23,525 bases of DNA from an uncultured Collinsella sp. (GCA_902478885.1 CABSMS010000024.1:1-23525), one strand, 5' to 3'; positions 1 through 7,945 are shown, counted from the first letter of the stretch. Translations and numbers: made by a program. The notes: generated from the letters alone by a model not told the origin.

Positions 1-37
1 CTAGTCTCGTGGGCTCGGAGATGTGTATAAGAGACAG
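1..37. other. Nextera adapter remnant (assembly artefact), left end
   Basis: Positions 4-37 match the Nextera read-2 transposase adapter: GTCTCGTGGGCTCGG (4-18) followed by the 19-bp Tn5 mosaic end AGATGTGTATAAGAGACAG (19-37). Bases 1-3 (cta) would be the end of the sample index. The same 37 bases occur in reverse complement at 23482-23518. This is library-preparation sequence that was not trimmed, not a genomic transposon. Genomic sequence begins at 38, inside divIVA. Translated minus-strand frames through it give the familiar artefact peptide LSLIHISEPTRL. Confidence 0.98.
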
Positions 38-553
38 ATTCTGGGCATCGTCCATGAAGTGCTGGATGAGCTTGAGATACTCTGCCTTGAACTCCTCACG
101 GGAAGCCTTGAGACGATCGATCTCCTCGAGCTCGGCCTGCTTCTCGGTCAGAGCCTGGCGGATAACCTCGCGGGCCTTGGCGTCAGCCTCGTTGCGGATA
201 CGCTCAGCGTTCTCGTTGGCATCGTTGACGATGGTCTCAGCGGTCTGCTGGGCAGCGATCAGGGCAGCGGAAATCTGGCGCTCCTGAGCGGAGAAGTCAG
301 GGGCGGGAGCAGCCACGGGGGCGGCAGGAACGGCCTGGGCGGTGGCATCCTGAGCCTGGGCAAGCTGAGCCTGCGCATCGGCAAGCTGCTGCTCGGTAGC
401 AGTCAGACGACCCTTAAGGTCGACGATCTTAGCGAGCATAGCGTCAACCTCGGAGGACAGCGTCTCCAAGAAGACGTCGACCTCGGCAGGATCGTAGCCA
501 CGCTTGGCCTCAGAGAAAGTCTGAGCCTGGATGTCTGCAGGGGTAATAGCCAT
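38..553 (-). CDS. divIVA: DivIVA-domain protein (Wag31-like), 3' end missing
   Basis: This encodes a DivIVA/Wag31-type coiled-coil protein that binds curved membrane at poles and septa and, in Actinobacteria, organises polar growth. The 172 visible residues start MAITPADIQAQTFSEAKRGY, followed by DPAEVDVFLETL. That is the characteristic N-terminal DivIVA lipid-binding domain, with RGYDPAEVDVFL at about residues 18-29. A coiled coil covers about 31-70, an Ala/Pro linker (QAVPAAPVAAPAPDF) about 73-87, and a second, longer coiled coil about 88-170. The ATG at 553-551 has a good Shine-Dalgarno (AAGGAG) upstream. The frame stays open to position 38 and then runs into adapter without a stop, so the C-terminus is lost to the contig end rather than to mutation. 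It is the last gene of the yggS-sepF-yggT-divIVA group, the usual actinobacterial order. The family call is secure; the symbol is by orthology. Confidence 0.93.
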
Positions 554-614
554 AACAAGTCTCCTTTTTCATCGCCTCGGCGCTACACGCCCGACGTAAG
601 TTACTAAGACAGTT

Positions 615-896
615 CTACACGAGTATACCTATAAGAAGCTGCAGAACCAGCCTCTGCACCAACTGCAACGCAATAATCGCAACGACCGGCGAAAAATCGA
701 TACCGCCCATCGGCGGGATGAAACGACGGAACAGGTTGAGCCACGGACCGCACACGCTATCAAGCACCGCAGCAATATCCTGAAGCAAACCACCCTGCTT
801 CATGGGAATCCACGTCATAAAGCAGTAGACGACAATGAGCGTGGAATAGAAGTTGAACAGCGTGTTGACCAGCTGGACGATAGTGTAGATGTTGAT
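615..896 (-). CDS. yggT: YggT family membrane protein with apparent non-canonical start
   Basis: This is a small integral membrane protein of the YggT/YlmG family, found beside sepF and divIVA in many Gram-positives. Its role is not well defined but is linked to division and envelope organisation. With the start proposed here it has 93 residues and two hydrophobic segments (about 3-28 and 69-92). They flank the family signature CGPWLNLFRRFIPPMGGIDF followed by SP. No ATG, GTG or TTG lies between the sepF stop and the first membrane segment. A Shine-Dalgarno GAGGAG ends six bases before an ATC codon (896-894), so an AUC start is the best fit. An AUU at 902-900 abuts that Shine-Dalgarno. The first ATG (818) would delete the whole first membrane helix. 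The frame is the same as sepF, beginning 21 bases after its TAA stop. The family is certain; the exact start is not. Confidence 0.82.
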   Translation of the reverse strand: MNIYTIVQLVNTLFNFYSTLIVVYCFMTWIPMKQGGLLQDIAAVLDSVCGPWLNLFRRFIPPMGGIDFSPVVAIIALQLVQRLVLQLLIGILV

Positions 897-917
897 GGGA
901 ATCTCCTCGTCTTGTCT

Positions 918-1640
918 TTACTTAAGGTAGCCGTCGGCACGAAGCTTTTTGAGATCGGAATCTTTGACCTCGCAACCGGCGGGCAGCACCATGAACACGC
1001 GGTCGCCCACCTCCTTGACCGTGGCACCCAGACCGCAGGCAAAGCCGTAAGAGAAGTCCAAGACGCGCTTGGCAACTTCGGTGCGTACGCCCACAAAAAT
1101 CAGTGCGACAGGCTGCTTGGTGCGAACGCGGCGCACCACAGTCTCCACGTCGTCATAGCTCTCGGGGCGCAGGACATAGGCCGGCAGCTGCGGCGTGGCG
1201 TTGATGATATTGCTCGCATAGGCCGAGGCATCGCTCGGTGCAGGCGCGGGTGCAGCGGCGGCACGGGCGCGGGTATTCTCGGCGTAGCTCGACGGCGTGT
1301 CATAGGCACCGGGACGATAACCGCTCGCAACACTGTCCTGCGAGCGCGAAGGCGGGTTATACGTCGTGGCATGGCGGGAGTCATCGCCGACCAGCTGACC
1401 GGAGCGCGTATACACGGCAACCGACTCAGCTTCACCGCGGCGCGTCTGACCAAGCAGGCCGTTGCTCGGCTCGTCTTGGGTGTAGAAGCCCTCGCCCGAA
1501 GCACCGCTGTAGCCGTTGTTCTGATAGCCATCGTCGTAGCCGTCATCGTAGCCGTAGTCGTCGTCCTGGCCATAACCCTGGTCGTAACCCTGCTGGCCGC
1601 CCAGGTGCATCTTATTTTTAATCTCGTCAAGGAAGCCCAT
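918..1640 (-). CDS. sepF: Cell division protein SepF, long Tyr/Asp/Gly-rich linker
   Basis: SepF is a membrane-binding partner of FtsZ and the likely sole FtsZ anchor here, since no ftsA is present. The protein has 240 residues, whereas many SepF proteins have about 150. Residues 1-13 (MGFLDEIKNKMHL) form the expected amphipathic membrane-targeting helix. Residues 16-53 are very rich in Tyr, Asp and Gly (YGYDDGYDDGY). A further low-complexity linker runs to about 150 with an Ala/Pro stretch at 125-137. The SepF core occupies about 154-226, from PAYVLRPESYDDVETVV to DRVFMVLPAG. The chosen ATG (1640) has AGAGGA about seven bases upstream; an in-frame upstream extension to 1691 has no such site. 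It follows yggS by 60 bases and precedes yggT by a few codons, suggesting co-transcription. Confidence 0.95.
   Translation of the reverse strand: MGFLDEIKNKMHLGGQQGYDQGYGQDDDYGYDDGYDDGYQNNGYSGASGEGFYTQDEPSNGLLGQTRRGEAESVAVYTRSGQLVGDDSRHATTYNPPSRSQDSVASGYRPGAYDTPSSYAENTRARAAAAPAPAPSDASAYASNIINATPQLPAYVLRPESYDDVETVVRRVRTKQPVALIFVGVRTEVAKRVLDFSYGFACGLGATVKEVGDRVFMVLPAGCEVKDSDLKKLRADGYLK
1509..1586 (-). repeat. Degenerate Tyr-Asp-Gly codon repeat within sepF
   Basis: SepF residues 19-44 are coded by an imperfect repeat of tyrosine codons separated by Asp/Gly/Gln/Asn codons (Y-D-Q-G-Y-G-Q, then Y-G-Y-D-D-G-Y-D-D-G-Y). At DNA level, gtcgtagcc-like units recur on the plus strand. The repeat is imperfect and in frame, so copy number could vary between strains without breaking the gene. 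Confidence 0.75.
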
Positions 1641-1700
1641 GGTTGTGTCCTCTCGCGGTTTAGTGCAGGCGCCCCGATAATCAGTGCGCACTTCAGAGCC

Positions 1701-2438
1701 TTATTTTACTGCAAACTCCGGGCTAAATACTACCCTGCCCAGGCGAACGAGCGTAGAGCCCTCCTCAAGGGCAGACTCAAAGTCCTCGCTCATACCGCAG
1801 GAAAGCTCAGGCAGGTTCAAATCGGGATGCGCCGCCTCCAGCTCATCCCTCAGCTCACGAAGCCCCGCAAAGGTGCGGCGTGCCACATCCTTATTCCCCC
1901 GGGGCGCCATAGTCATAAGCCCCTGTACGCAAATTCCCTCAAGTTCTGCAAGCTCACCCGCGGCGGCGCGAATCTCATCGGGTGAAAGGCCTCCCTTCGA
2001 CTCCTCACCACTCACATTGACCTCAATGAGCACACGCTGGGGGCCGACGAGCTCGCCTGCCTCAATCTTGCGAACAGCACGGCTCGAGATCGCCTGCGCC
2101 AGATGCAGCGAACCCACCGAGTGAATCAGCTCGGCTGAGCCCAGCACCGCATTGATCTTATTGGTCTGCAGGTTGCCGATCATATCGAAGCGCACCTCGG
2201 GCAGCTCCGGATGCTCCGCCAGACCCGTGAGCTTGCGAACCAGCTCCTGCGGGCGGTTCTCGGCAAAATGGCGATACCCCGCCTGGATGGCGGCAACGGT
2301 CTCATCGACACCAACGGTCTTGGACACGGCAATGAGGCTCGCGGCGTCGTGGGGACGGCCCGCGCGATCGAGCGCCGCATAAAAACGTTCCAGAATCTGC
2401 TCGCGGCGAGCGCGCATCAAGTCCAAATAGTTATCCAT
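1701..2438 (-). CDS. yggS: YggS/PROSC family pyridoxal phosphate-binding protein
   Basis: This is a 245-residue member of the YggS/YlmE/PLPBP family: single-domain TIM-barrel proteins that bind pyridoxal 5'-phosphate and help keep PLP and amino-acid pools in balance, with no firmly known catalysed reaction. The PLP lysine is expected at K40 in SLIAVSKTVG. Other family hallmarks are HFAENRPQELVRK, FDMIGNLQTNKIN, IEVNVSGEESKGG and LSCGMSEDFESALEEGSTLVRLG. The ATG at 2438 has GGAGG nine bases upstream. An in-frame upstream ATG-type extension to 2522 would run back through the terminator hairpin of phoU and is unlikely. Placement just before sepF is the standard Gram-positive arrangement. Confidence 0.95.
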   Translation of the reverse strand: MDNYLDLMRARREQILERFYAALDRAGRPHDAASLIAVSKTVGVDETVAAIQAGYRHFAENRPQELVRKLTGLAEHPELPEVRFDMIGNLQTNKINAVLGSAELIHSVGSLHLAQAISSRAVRKIEAGELVGPQRVLIEVNVSGEESKGGLSPDEIRAAAGELAELEGICVQGLMTMAPRGNKDVARRTFAGLRELRDELEAAHPDLNLPELSCGMSEDFESALEEGSTLVRLGRVVFSPEFAVK

Positions 2439-2488
2439 TGCCAATCGCCTCCGCTGACAGCCAAACAAGTAGTCCCATGCTAACGCAA

Positions 2489-2520
2489 GAGCGCGGCCCC
2501 GCATGTGCAAGGCCGCGCTC
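2489..2520 (-). terminator. Hairpin, probable intrinsic terminator after phoU
   Basis: A perfect 10-bp stem (GAGCGCGGCC at 2489-2498 paired with GGCCGCGCTC at 2511-2520) encloses a 12-base loop, 37 bases downstream of the phoU stop. On the minus strand it is followed by TTGCGTTAG, a poor U tract, so termination may be partial. It separates the pgeF-pst-phoU unit from yggS-sepF-yggT-divIVA. Confidence 0.6.
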
Positions 2521-2557
2521 ACTTAGGTATTTACAATCTTTCGACGAACGGGGTTAC

Positions 2558-3415
2558 TTACTCCTCGTCGTCCTCGCCATCGTCCTCATCCTCAAGATGA
2601 TCGAGCAGGTAGCGAAGACCCTCGCTGACCTCGTTAACGGGCACCTTGGCAACGTAGCGCGCATCGACGGCGGGCCTCATGATAACACCCTCGCCCGAAG
2701 GCACGCGCATGCTCTCGAGCTCATCCTCATCAGTGCAGGCGATATCACCGGCAGTCATACGCTGTCCGGTCAACAGGAAGGTCAGACGGCAGGCGGCATC
2801 GATGGAAATCGAGGCGATGCGATCGAGATAGCGCGATACCATGATGGCGCGGCGCAGGTCGTCATAGTTGCTGTCGTCGTCCATAAAATCGCCCGTGTCC
2901 ATGCGGTTAAAGGTGCGGAAGAACTTCTCGTAGGCGGCGTGCACTGGCTCGTCCTCGACGGCCAAGTTGCAGATGATGGACATGTCGTTGGTGACGAGCG
3001 CGGAAAGCGAAGAGCCCAGCACCTGGTAGACGGCCTCAGCCTCGGCCTCGACCGTGCCGACAAGCTCCTTGGGCAGCGAGATGTCGGCCTTGATCATATG
3101 ACGCGTGGCGCGGCAAATCTGGCGAACCTTATCGGTCATGCGCTGCAGGTTAAAGTCGACGTAGATGATCGTCTGCAGCAAGCGGAAGTCGGAGGCGACC
3201 GGTGACTGCGTGGCAATCAGGTTGTAGCAGACGGCCTCCAGGTTGGCGCAGCGTGCGTCAATCGAAAGCGTGCGCTTCTTGGTCTTGGTGGCGAGCTTGC
3301 GGTCGTCGGTAACATAGGCCCTCACGGCATCGTGGAGGGCCAGATCGACGGCCTCGTAGATGCTCAGCATCTCGTGGCGGGCCTCGATGAGCTGACGGGA
3401 AAACAGTTTGCGCAT
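2558..3415 (-). CDS. phoU: Phosphate uptake regulator PhoU with acidic C-terminal extension
   Basis: PhoU is a cytoplasmic helical-bundle protein that links the PstSCAB transporter to Pho signalling and limits phosphate uptake. The protein has 285 residues; typical PhoU proteins have about 215-235. Two PhoU helical repeats are visible. The first includes ASDFRLLQTIIYVDFNLQRM followed by TDKVRQICR (about 75-102). The second ends with the corresponding RAIMVSRYLDRIASISIDAACRL motif (about 189-211). Residues from about 220 on are extra: a region with the pattern VDARYVAKVPVNEVSEGLRYL, then a very acidic tail (LEDEDDGEDDEE). The ATG at 3415 has GGAG seven bases upstream. It lies 92 bases after pstB, last in pstS-C-A-B-phoU order. 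The function of the extension is unknown. Confidence 0.94.
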   Translation of the reverse strand: MRKLFSRQLIEARHEMLSIYEAVDLALHDAVRAYVTDDRKLATKTKKRTLSIDARCANLEAVCYNLIATQSPVASDFRLLQTIIYVDFNLQRMTDKVRQICRATRHMIKADISLPKELVGTVEAEAEAVYQVLGSSLSALVTNDMSIICNLAVEDEPVHAAYEKFFRTFNRMDTGDFMDDDSNYDDLRRAIMVSRYLDRIASISIDAACRLTFLLTGQRMTAGDIACTDEDELESMRVPSGEGVIMRPAVDARYVAKVPVNEVSEGLRYLLDHLEDEDDGEDDEE

Positions 3416-3507
3416 GGTTCACTCCAATCAGTTGGGTGCGGTCATGCCGCCCGCACAGTGAATACGCACCGGACCAGGTCCGATCGGCTTGGGACTAGTC
3501 GCACCGA

Positions 3508-4311
<804 letters not shown>

Positions 4312-4323
4312 GGGACTCCTTAA

Positions 4324-5229
4324 CTAGCGACGCTTACGCGACAGGAAGCGCGCAAACAGGTTGAAGGCCAAAATGATCACCATCAGCAAGAGCGCAGTGC
4401 CGTAGGCTGCGTTCATGTTGATGCCGTCGTTGGCAAGCAGGTACAGGTGAACGGTCATGGGACGACCGGAATCGAGCGGCGAAATAGGTAGATTGATGGC
4501 CTGGCCCATGGTGTAGAGCACCACGGCGGTCTCGCCGATGGCACGGCCGATGGCAAGGACGATGCCCGTGGCAATGCGGCCAAAGGCCGAAGGAAGCACG
4601 ATCTTGGAGACGACCTGCCACTTGGTAGCGCCCAGGCCGTACGCGCCCCAACGGATATAGCGCGGAACGGCGCGAATGGCTTCTTCGGTGGTGCGCATGA
4701 CGATGGGAAGCATCAAGAGCGCGAGCGCCAGAGCGGCCGAGACCATCGAAAGGCCCAGGCCCATAGCCTCGACAAACAAGGCGTAGCCAAACAGGCCCAT
4801 AACGATGGAGGGCACCGAGGCCAAAGCGTCAGCAGCGTAGCGAATGAGCTCGACGACCTTGCCCTGCTTGGCGTACTCGGCCAGATAGACGGCTGCCAGC
4901 ACAGCGATCGGCGTGCAGATAAGCATGGCGAGCGCCGTCACGTAGACGGTCGAGACGATCGTGGGCCAAATTCCGCCCTCGGCGTTGACGCCCTGGGGCC
5001 AACCGAAGATAAAGTCGAGCGAGATGTGTGGCAGGCCGTTGATGACCACGTAGGCGATGATAGCGACCAGCACCAGCGTGGTGATGTAGGCAGCGGCACG
5101 AAACACGCCAAGCATGATCTTGTTGGACAGGTCCTTGTTGATGCGGCCCTTCTTGCCGTGGGAAAGGGCACGCTTGATGCGCTCGCGCGACGAGGTCGTA
5201 TCGACCGTCGTGTCAACGGAATCGGACAT
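4324..5229 (-). CDS. pstA: Phosphate ABC transporter permease PstA
   Basis: This is one of the two membrane permeases of the Pst importer. Its 301 residues begin with a hydrophilic, Thr/Ser-rich cytoplasmic N-terminus (about 1-40). Six hydrophobic segments follow, the first near residues 48-68. The conserved permease (EAA) loop that docks on PstB reads AIRAVPRYIRWGAYGLGATK, followed by WQVVSKIVLPSAFGRI. The Shine-Dalgarno AGGGGG lies just upstream of the ATG and overlaps the end of pstC. The gap to pstC is 3 bases and to pstB 12 bases. Confidence 0.96.
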   Translation of the reverse strand: MSDSVDTTVDTTSSRERIKRALSHGKKGRINKDLSNKIMLGVFRAAAYITTLVLVAIIAYVVINGLPHISLDFIFGWPQGVNAEGGIWPTIVSTVYVTALAMLICTPIAVLAAVYLAEYAKQGKVVELIRYAADALASVPSIVMGLFGYALFVEAMGLGLSMVSAALALALLMLPIVMRTTEEAIRAVPRYIRWGAYGLGATKWQVVSKIVLPSAFGRIATGIVLAIGRAIGETAVVLYTMGQAINLPISPLDSGRPMTVHLYLLANDGINMNAAYGTALLLMVIILAFNLFARFLSRKRR

Positions 5230-5232
5230 AGC

Positions 5233-6159
5233 CTACCCCCTCTTCTTCTTGGAAATCAGACGGACGATACCCACCAGCGTGGCGGAGATGATAAACAGGA
5301 CCACACCCATGCCGAACAGCGCCGAGCGGTGCAGACCCGAGGAATAGCTCATGTCGAGCGCAATCTGGCTCGTGAGCGTCGAGATGGGGCTCGCAATGCT
5401 GTCGGGAATAACCGGGGCGTTACCTACGACCATGAGCACGGCCATGGTCTCGCCGATGGCACGGCCCATACCCAGCACGATGGCATCAACGATACCCAGC
5501 TTCGCGGCAGGTAGCACGACCTTATAGATGGTCTGCCACTTTGTGGCGCCCATGGCATACGATGCCTCGCGAATGCCCATGGGAATGGAATTGAGAGCAT
5601 CGATGGTGAGCGTGGTGATGGTAGGGACGATCATGATGGCGAGCACAAACCACGCCGTCAGCGCACCAAAACCAAGGCCGCCGGTCAGTTGTGCGATAAA
5701 CGGGCGGATGATGATCATGCCAAAGAAGCCGTAGATGATGGAGGGTATGCCCGCCAGCAGGTCAACGGCGGGGCTGATGAGCTTGCGCACGCGCTTGCTG
5801 GCAATCTCGACCAGGTAAACGGCCGTACCCACGCCCAGCGGCACGCCCATGGCGAGCGCACCGACGGTCACCAGACCCGAGCCGGCAAGCAGCGACAAGA
5901 TGCCGTAGTGGCCCTCGGAAGGCGCCCACGTAAAGCTAAAGAAGTCAGCCAGACCGATGTCAGTAAAGACGGGCAGCGCCGAGTACGTGGTAAAGACAAA
6001 AATCAGGATGACGGTAACGACCGCCAAGAACGCGCAGGCAAAGAAGATCCACTGCAGCGCCTTCTCCTTGATATAGGTACTGCGCGATACGAGCGCCAGC
6101 TCGCGCTTCTTGGGCGTCTGAACATTCTGCTCAGTCTGGGAGTTTTCCTGTGCTTCCAT
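5233..6159 (-). CDS. pstC: Phosphate ABC transporter permease PstC
   Basis: This is the second membrane permease of the Pst importer. Its 308 residues have a hydrophilic N-terminus (about 1-35) and six predicted membrane segments. Conserved elements are DLLAGIPSIIYGFFGM and the EAA loop ALNSIPMGIREASYAMGATK, followed by WQTIYKVVLPAAKLGI. I chose the ATG at 6159 because GGGGAG lies eight bases upstream. A GTG three codons earlier (6168) would overlap pstS by 8 bases and is less likely. The ATG is one base after the pstS stop, so translation is probably coupled. It belongs to pstS-C-A-B-phoU. Confidence 0.95.
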   Translation of the reverse strand: MEAQENSQTEQNVQTPKKRELALVSRSTYIKEKALQWIFFACAFLAVVTVILIFVFTTYSALPVFTDIGLADFFSFTWAPSEGHYGILSLLAGSGLVTVGALAMGVPLGVGTAVYLVEIASKRVRKLISPAVDLLAGIPSIIYGFFGMIIIRPFIAQLTGGLGFGALTAWFVLAIMIVPTITTLTIDALNSIPMGIREASYAMGATKWQTIYKVVLPAAKLGIVDAIVLGMGRAIGETMAVLMVVGNAPVIPDSIASPISTLTSQIALDMSYSSGLHRSALFGMGVVLFIISATLVGIVRLISKKKRG

Positions 6160-6160
6160 G

Positions 6161-6997
6161 CTACTCACTCCCCTTCTCGTCGTTGGTGACGGGAATAAAG
6201 CCCGCCTCGCGAATCTGCTTGTCCATCTTTTCGGACGTCACATAGTCGATGTAATCCTGCGCCTGCTGCGAAGGCACACCCTTCACAAAGAAGTAAAGGT
6301 CGCGCGAGATGGGATAGCCGCCACTCGCGACCGTCTTCTCGGACGCCTCAACATGATTGACCGAGACGGCCTTGACCGAGGTCTTGGCGTTGAGGCTATC
6401 GACGAAGCCCAGCGAAATGTAGCCGATGGCCCCACGCGAACGAGATACCACGTCGCGCACCTGGCCCGTACCCGAAAGAACAGCCGAGCGGCGATCGAAC
6501 GGCGTGCCATCCATCACGATGGTACGGAAGGCCTCGCGCGTACCGGACGCCTCGTCTCGGTTGATGACCTGAATCCTCAGGTCCTCGCCACCGACCTCTT
6601 TCCAATTGGTAATCTTGCCGGCGTAGATATCGCGGAGCTGCTCGGTCGAGAGGTTATCGACGGGGTTGTCGTCGTTCACGATGACCGCGATACCGTCGTG
6701 GGCAATGACGATGGGAGTCAGGCCCAGATCCTGTTCGTCGGCATTGAGTCCACGGGAGGAGCTGGCGATATCGGCCGTGCCGGCGCTGACGGCCTCGATC
6801 CCAGCGGAAGAACCCAAACCGGAAACGAGCACGTCGATGCCGGTCTCCTCCTTAAAGCCCTCGGCCGCAATCTCGGCGATAGGAAGGCAGGTCGTGGAGC
6901 CGGCCACGGTAATGGAAGAGGTCGAAGATCCCGAAGAACAGGCGCACAGCGTAAGCGTAAGCACAGCGGCGCTCAGAACCGATACGATCTTTCTCAT
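6161..6997 (-). CDS. pstS: Phosphate-binding lipoprotein PstS
   Basis: This is the extracellular phosphate-binding component that delivers phosphate to PstCA. The 278-residue protein starts with a lipoprotein signal: a charged MRK, a hydrophobic core, then LTLCAC with Cys20 as the probable lipidated residue, followed by a Ser-rich tether. The phosphate-binding loops are visible: AGSTTCLPIAE near 32-42 and the NRDEASGTREAF loop (SGTR at 151-154). Between them lie SSAGIEAVSAGTADIASSSR and the IAHDGIAVIVNDDNPVDNLS segment of this family. The start overlaps the pgeF stop in an ATGA arrangement and has only a weak Shine-Dalgarno, so translation probably depends on ribosomes leaving pgeF. Confidence 0.96.
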   Translation of the reverse strand: MRKIVSVLSAAVLTLTLCACSSGSSTSSITVAGSTTCLPIAEIAAEGFKEETGIDVLVSGLGSSAGIEAVSAGTADIASSSRGLNADEQDLGLTPIVIAHDGIAVIVNDDNPVDNLSTEQLRDIYAGKITNWKEVGGEDLRIQVINRDEASGTREAFRTIVMDGTPFDRRSAVLSGTGQVRDVVSRSRGAIGYISLGFVDSLNAKTSVKAVSVNHVEASEKTVASGGYPISRDLYFFVKGVPSQQAQDYIDYVTSEKMDKQIREAGFIPVTNDEKGSE

Positions 6998-7794
6998 AGC
7001 ATCACGCCGATCGCAGCATGGCGCCCACAGGTGCCGTCCTCGTTACGGTAGGAATAAAAGCGGTCGTTCTGACGCACGGTCGAAAGCTGGGTATCCACGA
7101 TAATATCCGCGTCGACACCGACATCTACCAGCGCCTCGCGAATGGCAGCGGAAAGATCAAGCATGCGAGAGGTATTCGCATCGATGCAAGAGAACTCGGC
7201 GGCAAAGCGATCCATGAGTTCCTGGGATACCTCATATTCGTCACCCAAGATATGGGGGCCAATATAGGCGGAAACGTCGCTCGCATCGCAGCCGGCAGCA
7301 TCGCAAAGCGCCTGGCACGCCTTGGCAGAAATACGTGCAATCGTGCCCTTCCAACCGGAGTGCACCACGGCAAATCCGCCAGGGGCCACCAGCACCACGG
7401 GAACGCAGTCGGCAAAGCAGAGCAGCACGGGCACGTTACGCGCCGTACAGACGATGGCATCGCAGCCCTCAGCAATCTGCTCGCGGACGTCCTCAAGGTC
7501 ATCGGCGCCGTTCGAGGCCACCGCAACGATATGGTCACCATGGACCTGATTGGGAATGAGCAGGTTGTGCTCGCACTCGGCGGCACCCATAGCCTCGAGC
7601 GCGCGACGACGATTTTCTTGAACAGCAAAGGGGTCATCGCCAACATGCGAGCCCAAGTTGAGTGAGGAGTACGCATCTTCGGAAACGCCACCGGCGCGCT
7701 CGGTGAAGGCAAAGCGAACATCGGATGTCGCGCCCTCCACCAACGTAACTCCATCATGGTCGACACGCGAAACTTTGTCCGCACGTGCTGCCAT
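6994..7794 (-). CDS. pgeF: PgeF/YfiH (laccase-domain) protein, peptidoglycan editing factor / purine nucleoside phosphorylase family
   Basis: This is a 266-residue member of the YfiH/YlmD/PgeF family. Members have been reported to have purine nucleoside phosphorylase and adenosine deaminase activity, and the E. coli protein influences peptidoglycan composition; older annotations say polyphenol oxidase. The three metal or catalytic positions are present: His85 in PNQVHGDH, Cys130 in CFADCVPV and His145 in VVHSGWKG. I chose the ATG at 7794 because AGGAGG lies seven bases upstream; an in-frame start at 7815 lacks this. It follows ftsZ, as in many Gram-positives, but a strong terminator separates the two, and here it leads into pstS by a 4-base ATGA overlap. 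That makes it the first gene of the phosphate uptake unit. Confidence 0.93.
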   Translation of the reverse strand: MAARADKVSRVDHDGVTLVEGATSDVRFAFTERAGGVSEDAYSSLNLGSHVGDDPFAVQENRRRALEAMGAAECEHNLLIPNQVHGDHIVAVASNGADDLEDVREQIAEGCDAIVCTARNVPVLLCFADCVPVVLVAPGGFAVVHSGWKGTIARISAKACQALCDAAGCDASDVSAYIGPHILGDEYEVSQELMDRFAAEFSCIDANTSRMLDLSAAIREALVDVGVDADIIVDTQLSTVRQNDRFYSYRNEDGTCGRHAAIGVML

Positions 7795-7846
7795 ACTAAA
7801 GCCTCCTAATAACACAAGTACCGCGGCATCGCCGCTACGGCCCGCG

Positions 7847-7917
7847 TTTATACGGCTGTCATACTTCTCTAAAAGGATACCTGCTGCGCTGGAGGCAATC
7901 GTAAAGGGAACGTAAAG
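7847..7917 (-). promoter_or_regulatory. Candidate Pho-box and promoter region for pgeF-pstSCAB-phoU
   Basis: On the minus strand, CTTTACG occurs twice (7917-7911 and 7906-7900) with a 4-base spacer. This is the 7+4+7 direct-repeat layout of PhoB/PhoP boxes, although the motif differs from the E. coli and Bacillus consensus. A TATAAA hexamer lies at 7852-7847, with only a poor -35 (CTTTTA) 17 bases upstream. An alternative is TTTACG as -35 with AGGTAT as a weak -10. The region lies between the ftsZ terminator and pgeF, so a promoter is expected. The exact elements are inference. Confidence 0.45.
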
Positions 7918-7945
7918 AGATTGGAGGTTCTAGCTTACAAAGTCG

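Noticed and set aside
560..600. Possible hairpin terminator between yggT and divIVA
   Set aside because: Only a 4-bp stem (GGCG/CGCC) and no U tract; too weak to call.
9..607. Plus-strand open frames beginning in adapter and running opposite divIVA
   Set aside because: Their starts are in adapter sequence and the opposite strand encodes a clear DivIVA protein.
6157..6168. GTG start for pstC giving an 8-base overlap with pstS
   Set aside because: The ATG at 6159 has a correctly spaced GGGGAG, so the upstream GTG is not needed.
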